A stretch of 64,000 bases of DNA from Bacteroides sp. AN502(2024) (GTDB taxonomy: Bacteria > Bacteroidota > Bacteroidia > Bacteroidales > Bacteroidaceae), in NCBI RefSeq assembly GCF_041227145.1, contig NZ_JBGFSP010000003.1, positions 3,658,001 through 3,722,000 on the forward strand. Reading direction: 5' to 3'. A program made the translations under genes and the position numbers. The notes beneath the pieces are model-generated. The model saw only the letters and a list, made by a program, of their open reading frames with translations, was not told the DNA's origin and ran no database searches. Numbering within the stretch: the first letter of the stretch is position 1; every line of letters begins with the position of its first letter. This document shows positions 1 to 8,110 of the stretch, piece after piece.

Positions 1-221
1 TCACTTTGGGCTATCGTCTGCCTGAAAAATTCTGCAAGAAGTTTGGTGCCAATTACCTGCGCTTAGGATTCACTGCCCGTAACATCTGTTACATCATCAA
101 CAAACTGACAGACGGATTGAACCCGGCAGCTATCTCCAATAATAACCCGTTGCAGCCTATGGATATCGGTGGTGTGCCGTTCTATCGCACATACGCTTTC
201 AATTTAACTGTAAGATTCTAA
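1..221 (+). CDS. SusC-like TonB-dependent outer-membrane receptor, C-terminal end (partial)
   Basis: Only the last ~72 codons lie in the window; the gene starts upstream. The reading frame is open from the first bases and stops at 219-221. The protein ends in aromatic and alternating residues with a terminal Phe (LTVRF), the usual last beta-strand of a TonB-dependent barrel. The stretch with RNICYIINK and GLNPAA is typical of the C-terminus of SusC/RagA proteins. A SusD-like lipoprotein gene starts 21 bp downstream, which is the standard SusC-SusD order, so this is very probably the import barrel of that pair. The substrate cannot be read from this piece. Confidence 0.85.
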   Translation, partial: TLGYRLPEKFCKKFGANYLRLGFTARNICYIINKLTDGLNPAAISNNNPLQPMDIGGVPFYRTYAFNLTVRF

Positions 222-242
222 TAACATCAAGAATGACAAATT

Positions 243-2114
243 ATGAAGACATTAAAATACTTATACATCGGAATTTGTTCCACACTCATGCTGACAAGCT
301 GCTTGAGTGAGTTTCAGGATTTGAACACCGACCCTGAACAGTTGGGAACTACAGATCCCCGCAACGTATTTACCGGAGCCACTCTCAACTTCAACAATTG
401 CAGCCGTTCTCATCTGACCGGAAAGTATAGCGGAACCATGATCTATATGCAATATCTGGTATCGTCGGGAGGGGCAAGTGCAGGTTCGTACATTTCATTG
501 GCCAAACAGAACGAACGCCCCCAACCTTACGGACCGGCATATAGCTTCTATTACAACGCCAATGGCGACGGATTCGGAGGTTTCGGATTGCGTCTGGACT
601 ATTTGATTCATACGGTCATCCCGCAAGATGCCACTCCCGAGCGTTACAATGACGTAAAGGCGGTTGCGCAGATTCTGTTGAATTACGAACAGTGGTTGTT
701 GCTCGACACCTATGGAGCTGCTCCGATTACGGAAGCGTTCCGTGATGCAAACGAAGGCATTCGTACGCCGCGTTACGACCTTTATCAGGAAAGTATAGAT
801 GGCACACCGATGTACAAGAAAATTGATGCAGAGGTGAAAGGTGCCATCGACTTATTGAACGCTTCCAATGCCGACCAACAGAATTTGGGCAACAACGACT
901 TCTTCTATTTCGGTGACATACAAAAATGGATCAAGTTTGGTAACACTTTGCGTGTAAAGATGGCTCAACGTCTGGAGAAGGCAGACAAGGCTTTCTATGA
1001 AAGTGTCATCAACGAAGTGCTGACATCTGCCAATAATATTATCTCCAACCATGAAGAATCCTGTATTTACAATCATCCGAATGACTACAACAACGTAACG
1101 GATGATATTCAGAACATTACCAGCAATTATGTCGCTTCTGCCGCTTTCGTTAATTATCTGAAGGCATACGATGACCCCCGTCTGCCTATTATGGTTCGTC
1201 CCAACGGATTCGGTCCGGGCAACAACAATAAAGAGAATGACGAGTGGTTTGAAACATTCAAAAAGGAGTATGACAACTATGAGGAAGAGTATGCGCAGTT
1301 TACGGGTCGTTATGTCGGCATGTCTGCCAATCCGGACAAGTCGAACGAGGAATTTAATAAAAATGCGTATTTGACACTGCCTTACACCAAGGAAGACGGT
1401 ACCCAGGCTAACTTGGAAATCCGTATGCATTCTCAGGCAGAAGGCCGTTACTTCGTGAAGAACGGTGGTCGCAACGGTAACAACAATATGCCGGGACGTG
1501 CCATCGAGGCTATAGAGTATGAAATAAACCAAGATAAGATCGGATGTTTCACTCCGATTCTCACTTATCCGGAAACTTGCCTGATGTTGGCGGAAATTGC
1601 TTTGAAGAAGGGTGCTGCCGTGGCAGGAAAGAATGCCGATGCATGGTATCGCGAGGGGATCCGTGCTTCTATCGAGCAATATCGCAACTGGGCGACAAAG
1701 ATGTATGTAGTAGCTCAGACAGCCGAGAATTCTCCTACTTACAACCCCGTTACGGATGAGAAGATTACTGCATATCTGGCACGTCCTGAGTTCCAGACAG
1801 CTACTCTCGAAAAGATTATATCCCAGCAGTGGATCAATCTTTATATGCAACCCGAAGAAATGTGGGCTACGTGGAAACGTACCGGTCTGCCCGCATTCAA
1901 GGATGAGCCGGTGCCGGCAAACGGAGTGGCTTTCTTGGAAACGATTAAGGATGCAGGTGTGGATTTGATCATTCCGCGTCGTAACTCACTGGGCACACCC
2001 AATACGTTGAATATTGACAATTATAATAAAGCTGTCGAAATGCTGAAACAAGATACCAAATATGGTGCCGGCACTGACCGTACCGAAGGGCGTATCTGGT
2101 GGGATGTGCAATAA
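243..2114 (+). CDS. SusD/RagB-family outer-membrane nutrient-binding lipoprotein
   Basis: 623 aa. The N-terminus is a lipoprotein signal peptide with lipobox LTSC (Cys20), so the mature protein is anchored to the outer membrane and lids the SusC barrel encoded just upstream. The early FQDLNTDPEQL segment and the helical (TPR-like) body match the SusD-like family often annotated SusD-like_2. SusD proteins bind oligosaccharides or peptides and hand them to the SusC partner. No glycosidase, sulfatase or protease gene follows (a terminator-like repeat and an opposite-strand gene come next), so the substrate is open. The family call is firm; the ligand is unknown. Confidence 0.9.
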   Translation: MKTLKYLYIGICSTLMLTSCLSEFQDLNTDPEQLGTTDPRNVFTGATLNFNNCSRSHLTGKYSGTMIYMQYLVSSGGASAGSYISLAKQNERPQPYGPAYSFYYNANGDGFGGFGLRLDYLIHTVIPQDATPERYNDVKAVAQILLNYEQWLLLDTYGAAPITEAFRDANEGIRTPRYDLYQESIDGTPMYKKIDAEVKGAIDLLNASNADQQNLGNNDFFYFGDIQKWIKFGNTLRVKMAQRLEKADKAFYESVINEVLTSANNIISNHEESCIYNHPNDYNNVTDDIQNITSNYVASAAFVNYLKAYDDPRLPIMVRPNGFGPGNNNKENDEWFETFKKEYDNYEEEYAQFTGRYVGMSANPDKSNEEFNKNAYLTLPYTKEDGTQANLEIRMHSQAEGRYFVKNGGRNGNNNMPGRAIEAIEYEINQDKIGCFTPILTYPETCLMLAEIALKKGAAVAGKNADAWYREGIRASIEQYRNWATKMYVVAQTAENSPTYNPVTDEKITAYLARPEFQTATLEKIISQQWINLYMQPEEMWATWKRTGLPAFKDEPVPANGVAFLETIKDAGVDLIIPRRNSLGTPNTLNIDNYNKAVEMLKQDTKYGAGTDRTEGRIWWDVQ

Positions 2115-2140
2115 TCATTAATTATTGAGTCTTATAAAAA

Positions 2141-2249
2141 GAGGCTGTCTGACAGTTCTCAGGAATTAGAAGTCACCCCTGCCAAAGTATATTCCGGCAG
2201 GGGTGAAATCGTTATAATAGGACTTGTTAGACAGCCTCCTTATTTTTTT
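2141..2249. terminator. Nested inverted-repeat terminator (short interspersed repeat)
   Basis: The outer arms GAGGCTGTCT (2141-2150) and AGACAGCCTC (2229-2238) pair. Inside them a second hairpin pairs TCACCCCTGCC with GGCAGGGGTGA. A run of seven T follows the outer arm. It lies between the convergent SusD and DJ-1 genes, so it probably ends transcription from the + strand. The CACCCCTGCC core also occurs in the repeats at 13764 and 45206. Part of the left arm (ATTAGAAGTCA) recurs near 38384-38420, so this belongs to a dispersed repeat family. Confidence 0.75.
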
Positions 2250-2298
2250 GTCCTGCCGGTAACGGAAGGGATACTTCCTTTTTGCAGGAGTCGTTTCC

Positions 2299-2832
2299 TT
2301 ATTTTAATGCTTCGACAACCTGTGGCATTATTGTCCCAATGGTATTCTCGTCTTGTGCGGTAAAGAAGTTACCGTCTATCTCTGATTTCTCACCGGTAGC
2401 TGTTCCGTTTTGAATGGCCGGCCTGGCTAATGGGTGGACTGCCAGTCTTTTCCCTTTGGTTATACCGGTAAAGTCAAACATCATTGCGCCGGCACAATGT
2501 CCGATCATCATTTTCCCTTTCTCTCCGAAAGTTTTAATGACTTGCATCAAGTCTACATTATAAGGCTTATCGACATTCTGCTGAAATACAGGCACTGCAT
2601 CGCCACACGAGAAAACGAGTGCATCGAATTCATCTTCGTGCCCCTTCAGATTAGCGATTACGTCATCTACTGTCAGGCTGATACCTGAATTAGTTTTAAT
2701 ATCTTTCGTATCCGATACGGCAAATACTTTATATGAAATACCATTCTCGAAAAATGCTTCCAAATATTGGAATAGTCCACAACCATTTACCGGATTCACT
2801 GCTAAAACTGCAACTCTTTTTGCCATCATCAT
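2299..2832 (-). CDS. DJ-1/PfpI family protein (class I glutamine amidotransferase-like)
   Basis: About 177 aa, a single DJ-1/PfpI domain. The nucleophile-elbow motif GHCAGAMMF (about residues 116-124) carries the conserved Cys, and an acidic residue sits in the early FFENGI region. Family members act as glyoxalases, chaperones/deglycases or cysteine hydrolases; which one applies is not shown here. There is no signal peptide, so it is probably cytoplasmic. Three consecutive ATG codons (2832, 2829, 2826) make the start uncertain by up to two residues. An HxlR regulator gene is divergent, with palindromes between them, which suggests it is the local regulator responding to electrophile or redox stress (inference). 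Confidence 0.85.
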   Translation of the reverse strand: MMMAKRVAVLAVNPVNGCGLFQYLEAFFENGISYKVFAVSDTKDIKTNSGISLTVDDVIANLKGHEDEFDALVFSCGDAVPVFQQNVDKPYNVDLMQVIKTFGEKGKMMIGHCAGAMMFDFTGITKGKRLAVHPLARPAIQNGTATGEKSEIDGNFFTAQDENTIGTIMPQVVEALK

Positions 2833-2886
2833 AATTATTTAAATGAAACAATTGTTATTATTCGTAAGTTGATTACTTTTGTGATG

Positions 2887-2964
2887 CAAATGTATCTTTC
2901 TTGTTTGAGTAATGCAAGAACGTATTTGAAAATAAGGAAGTTACATAGAGGTAACTATTACTCA
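2887..2964. promoter_or_regulatory. Promoter and palindromic operator candidates between the DJ-1 and hxlR-type genes
   Basis: On the minus strand TACATTTG (2894-2887) fits the Bacteroides -7 element TAnnTTTG, with CTTG 20 bp upstream at the -33 position. An inverted repeat AGTTAC-N6-GTAACT lies at 2939-2956. A wider pair TGAGTAAT (2906-2913) and ATTACTCA (2957-2964) brackets the interval. HxlR proteins bind such dyads as dimers, so these are the natural operator candidates for mutual control of the two divergent genes. The repeats are read directly; binding is inferred. Confidence 0.5.
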
Positions 2965-2992
2965 GACTCAATAAAATACAAAACGTTAAAGA

Positions 2993-3343
2993 ATGAAAAA
3001 CTTTCATCCGACAGGAAATTGTCCGGTAAGAGATGTACTCAGCCGCTTAGGAGACAAGTGGTCGATGCTGGTGCTTATTACGTTGAATGCAAACGGAACT
3101 ATGCGTTTCAGTGATATTCATAAGACAATAGAGGATATCTCTCAAAGAATGTTGACGGTAACTCTCCGTACACTTGAGTCCGACGGATTGGTGGAACGGA
3201 AAGTATATGCGGAAGTGCCTCCCCGTGTGGAATATAACTTGACGGAAACAGGCAGAACTCTGATTCCTCATATTGAAGGACTGGTAGGGTGGGCGCTGGA
3301 GAATATGAATACTATTTTAGAACACCGGCGAATACATGTATAG
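2993..3343 (+). CDS. HxlR-family winged-helix transcriptional regulator
   Basis: 116 aa. The N-terminal pattern with NCPVRDVLSRLGDKWSMLVL is characteristic of the HxlR family (Cys near residue 10, then GDKW). It is followed by the recognition region with ISQRMLTVTLRTLESDGLVER and the wing VPPRVEYNLTETGRTL. Many HxlR proteins sense electrophiles or oxidants through that N-terminal Cys and repress or activate an adjacent detoxification gene. The divergent DJ-1/PfpI gene is the obvious target. No membrane segment; cytoplasmic. Family certain, signal unknown. Confidence 0.9.
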   Translation: MKNFHPTGNCPVRDVLSRLGDKWSMLVLITLNANGTMRFSDIHKTIEDISQRMLTVTLRTLESDGLVERKVYAEVPPRVEYNLTETGRTLIPHIEGLVGWALENMNTILEHRRIHV

Positions 3344-3552
3344 CGTGTGCTTTATTTTTTATTGAATATCAGATCAAGTCCTTGATTGCGATAGAATTCA
3401 AAATTGATTTCTAATCGCGCATAAGTCTGCATCTGTTCTTTTTTCAAAAGATATTAGTATCTATCAAATATCTCATTTATACCTTTACCGTAGAAATAAA
3501 CTAATCCACACGGTATTGAGCTGATTCGTGCGATTTTCTCATAACAATAAAG

Positions 3553-3955
3553 TTGAAAAGTGTGCAAGTATCTGCAACACTGCAACATTATCGATGTAAT
3601 TATCTAATAAACAAATAGTTAAGGTGTTGCAGATACCTGTTGCAGATGATGGCAGATACTCTTTATCTGCCACATACATCATGCAGTTGAGAAAAGCTTT
3701 CTCCTTAGAGAAAGGACTGTATATCTACGTTTATGTCAGTTTCCATACAGAGAAACTGTAGTTTCAACGTAGGAAACCGGCATGTCATATATAGATTAAA
3801 GCATGTACAAGGTAAGATTTGTTGTTTATACCCTGTTGCAGATAAAGGGTATCTGCCATCATCTGCAACAGGTATCTGCAACACTTTAACTATTTGTTTA
3901 TTAGTGAATTATATAGATATTGTTGCAGTGTTGCAGATACTTATATACTTTTCAA
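3553..3955. repeat. Long imperfect palindrome (two ~117-bp inverted arms around a 170-bp centre)
   Basis: The left arm 3553-3670 and right arm 3841-3955 are inverted copies with only scattered differences. Both start at the outside with TTGAAAAGT and carry several copies of the word GTATCTGCAACA or its reverse complement. Within each arm the word also forms a perfect internal inverted pair (for example GTATCTGCAACAC with GTGTTGCAGATAC). The centre (3671-3840) shows no convincing gene. The whole 3344-4101 interval has no other feature. An element of the same design, built from a different word, lies at 56044-58042. Confidence 0.8.
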
Positions 3956-4101
3956 CCCGTTAGGAGAAGTAAAATAGCTCCTGTTTAACTCTGCCAATCG
4001 GTTTCTCCTTTTTATAATTAATATATTTGTAGGATTGATTCCTTTTGTTTTCTCAAAAATAAGGAAAAAGCCATTGTCGAGTATTTCTGAAGAAAAGCCG
4101 G

Positions 4102-5454
4102 TTACTCATTGAACCAGTCTATTTTCTTTGAGAAATACATCACTATTGCCAGAATGATAAACAGTCCTAAGCTACCTGCCAACAATGCGAAAGTCTCCAG
4201 TTGGATAAGAACAAAGATATAAATATAGAGTATAGCCAACAAGACGGACATGATCAGTGACGGTTTCTTTTTCCTGGTGATTCCGAACATATATCCGCCT
4301 ACCAGTGTAATGGTCAGTGCGGCAGATAGTAAATAGGCAGGATTGAATCCGATGTGTTCGGAGAAGGAGAGAAGTAAACTGTAGAATAGACAGAGCGCCA
4401 GTCCTACCAATAAATACTGCAAGGCATGAATACGGGTCTTATTCATCATTTCGGTGAAGAAAATCACTCCGAAAGTCAGTAAGATAATCAGAATGGCATA
4501 TTTGGCAGAACGCATGGACTGCTGGTACTGCTCCACCGGAATCTTGAAGTTAACACCGAAGCTGGAGTTCTCGATGTCCTGAATGTTCGAGTTGTTGTAG
4601 TCAACCATCACCTGTGAGTAATTCCGGTTCAAATTTAAAACCTGCCATTGTGCGGAAAATTCCTTCTCGGTAATATTCCGGTTGTTAGGCAGATAGTTGC
4701 CGGTAAAGCTGGGCGTACTCCAGTTGGCCTTCAGATCTACACGGGTTGTTTTACCCAATGGAATAAAGTTGAGTGACTGCGAACCTTTCAGTTTGATTTT
4801 TATTTCATAAGGCAGTTTTTTACTCCGTTTCAACTCCGATAAGTCTGCAATTGCATGAACTCCGGTGTTATCAATTCCTCTGTTGTCCATACCCGGTTCG
4901 AATAGGTAGACAGAATCTCCCAAAGTGATGCTGATTTGTTCGCTGATACCCCGCATGTCGTTCAGATTCAGGCAAATAGCCGCCCTGTCAAACTGCAATT
5001 GTCCCATATCTATTCTGCTCTTTTTCAATTCTTCCGAACTGAATGACCCTTTCAATGTCAGTTCCGATTGATATACATTGACTTCATAGATACTTCTTTT
5101 CAGAATTTCAGTCTTTAGTTGTCCGCTGACCATCAGTTCGTCGGGAAAAAGTATCAAGTCTTTGATGGAAACCTTTTTATCGTTTTTGTTTTCAGTGACA
5201 ACCGAATACTGTAGATTCAGGTAGGGACCGGTGATGGTCTGTGCCAGACTCCATTTTTCACTTACCTCGTTGATAGCTTCTTCCTGGGTTCGTCCCCGTT
5301 CGGAAATAAGATTTTCAATCATGAACATCGGTATCATTAGTAGAAGAATTAATAATCCGATGATGACCACTTTGATTGTTTTGGAGAAACGGTGGAGGCA
5401 TCCTATAGGTTGCTGCACCTGTTGCTCATTTGAATTTTCATTGAAATCGTTCAT
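4102..5454 (-). CDS. CreD-like inner-membrane protein
   Basis: 450 aa. One N-terminal membrane helix (about residues 30-47, VVIIGLLILLLMIPMFMI) is followed by MIENLISERGRTQEEAINEVSEKW, typical of the CreD (inner membrane protein, PF06123) family. A large extracytoplasmic domain (about 50-320) and a cluster of five or so helices at the C-terminus complete the usual CreD layout. In Enterobacteria CreD is linked to envelope integrity and the CreBC response. Here it follows a small winged-helix regulator and a membrane protein on the same strand with 25 bp or less between genes, so an operon is likely. Molecular activity is not known for the family. Confidence 0.85.
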   Translation of the reverse strand: MNDFNENSNEQQVQQPIGCLHRFSKTIKVVIIGLLILLLMIPMFMIENLISERGRTQEEAINEVSEKWSLAQTITGPYLNLQYSVVTENKNDKKVSIKDLILFPDELMVSGQLKTEILKRSIYEVNVYQSELTLKGSFSSEELKKSRIDMGQLQFDRAAICLNLNDMRGISEQISITLGDSVYLFEPGMDNRGIDNTGVHAIADLSELKRSKKLPYEIKIKLKGSQSLNFIPLGKTTRVDLKANWSTPSFTGNYLPNNRNITEKEFSAQWQVLNLNRNYSQVMVDYNNSNIQDIENSSFGVNFKIPVEQYQQSMRSAKYAILIILLTFGVIFFTEMMNKTRIHALQYLLVGLALCLFYSLLLSFSEHIGFNPAYLLSAALTITLVGGYMFGITRKKKPSLIMSVLLAILYIYIFVLIQLETFALLAGSLGLFIILAIVMYFSKKIDWFNE

Positions 5455-5479
5455 AAGCCGTAGGTTTTTGATGAATTGT

Positions 5480-5776
5480 TTATTTTGATTTTAGAAATTT
5501 CTCCAAGGCTTCAATATGAGATTTGAAAGCTTCTCTGCCTTGCAGGGTTGCTTGAAAAATGGTTCGTGGCTTTCGTCCGACAAAACTTTTGTTGCATACG
5601 ATATATCCCAGTTCTTCTAGGGCACGGGTATGGCTGGCAAGATTGCCGTCTGTCAGAGAGAGCTGCTCTTTCAGAAAATTGAAGTCAGCTTCCTCATTAA
5701 CCATCAGAACAGCCATGATACCTAGTCGGACCTTGCTTTCGAATGCCTTATTAATATATTGGAATGCTTCTATCAT
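5480..5776 (-). CDS. Winged-helix DNA-binding protein (ArsR/MarR-like)
   Basis: 98 aa, a single winged-helix domain: helices from MIEAFQYINKAF and VRLGIMAVLMVNEE, the turn in LTDGNLASHTRALEELGYI, and the wing around RKPRTIFQATLQGREA. This resembles the one-domain winged helix group (HTH_34) found beside membrane proteins in Bacteroidetes. There is no ligand domain and no visible metal-binding Cys cluster. Its start codon abuts the stop of the preceding gene (5776/5777) and the CreD-like gene follows after 25 bp, so translation is probably coupled. It may control its own operon; the signal is unknown. Confidence 0.8.
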   Translation of the reverse strand: MIEAFQYINKAFESKVRLGIMAVLMVNEEADFNFLKEQLSLTDGNLASHTRALEELGYIVCNKSFVGRKPRTIFQATLQGREAFKSHIEALEKFLKSK

Positions 5777-6376
5777 TTATGACCTCTTTCTTTCGTAGTG
5801 TAAGTAGAACAATATGCCATAGAGGATGTGGAAACCGCCGAAACCGATGGTCCAGAACAGGAGTGAATGACCTGTCCAAAAACAATCTGCAACGCCCAGG
5901 CAAATGAAAGCATAACCTAGCCATGCGATGCTGGAATAAGTAAACTTGGAAACGTTGACCAGTGCCAGTCCGTAAAATAAAAGCATGATGGAAGCCAGGA
6001 TGTCATAATACTCGCGCATAAGGATGGAAATGCATAAAATGCCTCCGGTCAGCATCGGAAGAGAGAAATTCCACAATGCCCGATACGTGAGGCGGCTGAA
6101 AAGTTTTTGTCCTGTCTTCTTGGATTTGTAATAGGACAGGATGCAGGTGGTGACCGCAGCAGCTACCAATACGAGCGAGGCTATGATGGCCATTAATTCA
6201 AGGGCGACAATTAAATGAGTGCCCGGCGTAATAACTTGTGTGGCGATATATGCCCCCACTAATGCGTAGATGCCCGCCATAATTGCAGCGAGACCACTTA
6301 GAGAGATAAACTTGGAAGACTTTTCCATCAACTCTTTTATCTCATTCACTGATTCTATTGCTTTGTCTTTGTTCAT
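5777..6376 (-). CDS. Polytopic membrane protein of unknown function
   Basis: 199 aa when started at the ATG at 6376 (MNKDKAIESVNEI). The frame is open further upstream to 6523, but that extension reads through the terminator of uxaA, has no signal-like features and is rejected. A short amphipathic N-terminus (IKELMEKSSKF) is followed by about six hydrophobic helices. It is first in a probable operon with a winged-helix regulator and the CreD-like gene. TTACTTTG at about 6402-6395 on the minus strand is a near match to the -7 promoter element. No family recognised. Confidence 0.75.
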   Translation of the reverse strand: MNKDKAIESVNEIKELMEKSSKFISLSGLAAIMAGIYALVGAYIATQVITPGTHLIVALELMAIIASLVLVAAAVTTCILSYYKSKKTGQKLFSRLTYRALWNFSLPMLTGGILCISILMREYYDILASIMLLFYGLALVNVSKFTYSSIAWLGYAFICLGVADCFWTGHSLLFWTIGFGGFHILYGILFYLHYERKRS

Positions 6377-6473
6377 ATAAAAAGTACTTTGTGATGCAAA
6401 GTAAAACAAAAAATGTGAGATGAACAAACTTTTGCTTGAATATTTTGATGATGAGGCTTTGATATGGTATGAT

Positions 6474-6525
6474 ACAAAAAAATTGCTATCCCGTTCAACT
6501 TCTTGTTGAGTAGGGGATAGCAATT
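6474..6525 (-). terminator. Intrinsic terminator downstream of uxaA
   Basis: On the minus strand AATTGCTATCCC pairs with GGGATAGCAATT, with an inner stem CTCAAC/GTTGAA and a loop, followed by a run of seven T. It lies 65 bp after the uxaA stop and before the next minus-strand gene (start 6376), so it ends the lacI-uxaA transcript. Confidence 0.85.
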
Positions 6526-6589
6526 CTATGGTGTTAACGGCGTATCTTTTAACTCCGTATATGTTGCTGTATCAGAAAAAAAGAACTGC

Positions 6590-8080
6590 TTACAAGGTTA
6601 CACCTGTCTTGAAAATAGCAATTTCACGGTAACCTTTCTTTTCGTTATTGACGAACTCGCCGCTTGCCACTTTGATGACGTAATCGATGAAGCGTTCGCA
6701 AGTCTTCTCCATCGGTTCGTTTTCCAGGATGACCCCTGCGTTGAAGTCAATCCATCCCGGTTTGTTGTTAGCCAAAGTCGAGTTGGTGGAAATCTTCATG
6801 GTCGGAACAAAAGTGCCGAATGGCGTTCCACGTCCGGTGGTGAAAAGTACCATGTGACATCCGCTTGCCGCAAGAGTGGTGGCTGCCACCAGGTCATTGC
6901 CCGGAGCAGAAAGCAGGTTGAGTCCTTTTCTCTGTAAACGTTCGCCGTAAGGCATCACACCGGATACATAGCTCTTTCCACATTTTTGGGTGCATCCCAG
7001 TGCTTTTTCTTCCAAGGTAGAGATACCCCCGGCTTTGTTGCCTGGAGACGGGTTTTCACCGACAGGCTCTCCATGTGACAGGAAGTATTCTTTGAAGTCA
7101 TTAATCAGATGGACAGTCTGTTCAAACAGCTCTTTATTTTTACAACGGTTCATCAGGATTGTTTCTGCACCGAACATTTCCGGAACTTCGGTCAGTACAC
7201 TTGTACCTCCTTGTGCAATCAGAAAATCGGAGAACATACCCAGCAATGGGTTTGCCGTAATGCCGGAGAAGCCGTCGGAACCACCGCACTTCAATCCCAC
7301 ACGCAGTTCGGACAGGGGCACATCGCTGCGTTCGTCTTTAGAAGCTTTTGCATACAAACCGCGCAGGATTTCCATGCCTTCTTCATATTCATCGCCTACC
7401 TTTTGGGTAACCATGAATTTGACGCGCTCTTCATCGTATTCACCTAAAAATTCGCGGAATACATCCGGTTGGTTATTTTCGCATCCCAAACCTACTACCA
7501 ACACTGCTCCTGCATTGGGATGAAGCACCATATCGCGAAGAATCTTCTTCGTATTTTCATGGTCGTCACCAAGTTGTGAACAGCCGTAGTTGTGCGGGAA
7601 AGCAACGATGGCATCCACGCCTTTGCCTTCAGTCTCGCGACGCAGTCCCTCGGCCAATTGTCCGACGATACCGTTTACACAACCCACGGTCGGGATAATC
7701 CATATCTCGTTTCTTACACCTACATCACCGTTTTTGCGACGATAACCTTTGAATGTAAGATCTTTGCGAGGAATATCCAAAGAGACCTGAATCGGGTTGT
7801 AGGTATATTCCAGCAATCCGGCGAGGTTGGTTTTGATATTCGTTTCGTTCATCCAGTCGCCCTGTCTCTTTGCCATTCGGGCATGTCCGATCGGGTAACC
7901 GTACTTGATTACATTTTCACCTTCCGCGAAATTCTTCAATGCGAATTTGTGTCCGGCGGGAATGTCCTCGTTCAATGTAATCTCAATGCCATCTATAGAA
8001 AGATGCTCTCCTGCCGGGAGGTTAACAATGGCAACAGCAACGTTGTCGGCAGGATTAATTCTTAAATACTTTGTTTCCAT
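6590..8080 (-). CDS. uxaA: Altronate dehydratase (full-length, SAF plus catalytic domains)
   Basis: 496 aa, the usual full-length UxaA. The N-terminal SAF-type domain (about 1-95) is followed by the dehydratase body with RNEIWIIPTVGCVNG, the GLKCGGSDGFSGITANP motif and the cysteine motif CTQKCGKSYVSGVMP. UxaA converts D-altronate to 2-keto-3-deoxygluconate (KDG) in the cytoplasm, using an iron-type cofactor in known members. It is co-oriented with the LacI regulator (30 bp gap), and the divergent kdgK and kdgA would take KDG onward. No uronate isomerase (uxaC) or tagaturonate reductase (uxaB) is in view, so those steps must be elsewhere. Confidence 0.93.
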   Translation of the reverse strand: METKYLRINPADNVAVAIVNLPAGEHLSIDGIEITLNEDIPAGHKFALKNFAEGENVIKYGYPIGHARMAKRQGDWMNETNIKTNLAGLLEYTYNPIQVSLDIPRKDLTFKGYRRKNGDVGVRNEIWIIPTVGCVNGIVGQLAEGLRRETEGKGVDAIVAFPHNYGCSQLGDDHENTKKILRDMVLHPNAGAVLVVGLGCENNQPDVFREFLGEYDEERVKFMVTQKVGDEYEEGMEILRGLYAKASKDERSDVPLSELRVGLKCGGSDGFSGITANPLLGMFSDFLIAQGGTSVLTEVPEMFGAETILMNRCKNKELFEQTVHLINDFKEYFLSHGEPVGENPSPGNKAGGISTLEEKALGCTQKCGKSYVSGVMPYGERLQRKGLNLLSAPGNDLVAATTLAASGCHMVLFTTGRGTPFGTFVPTMKISTNSTLANNKPGWIDFNAGVILENEPMEKTCERFIDYVIKVASGEFVNNEKKGYREIAIFKTGVTL

Positions 8081-8110
8081 GTGATGTACGTGTATAGTTG
8101 TACTTTGTTG

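Noticed and set aside
852..1850. Long minus-strand open frame under the SusD gene
   Set aside because: It is the antisense shadow of a clear SusD gene and has no domain features.
3733..3963. A 76-codon open frame inside the palindrome
   Set aside because: It is made largely of the inverted arm and has no recognisable product.
6377..6523. N-terminal extension of the membrane protein at 5777
   Set aside because: It overlaps the uxaA terminator and lacks coding character; ATG 6376 is a better start.
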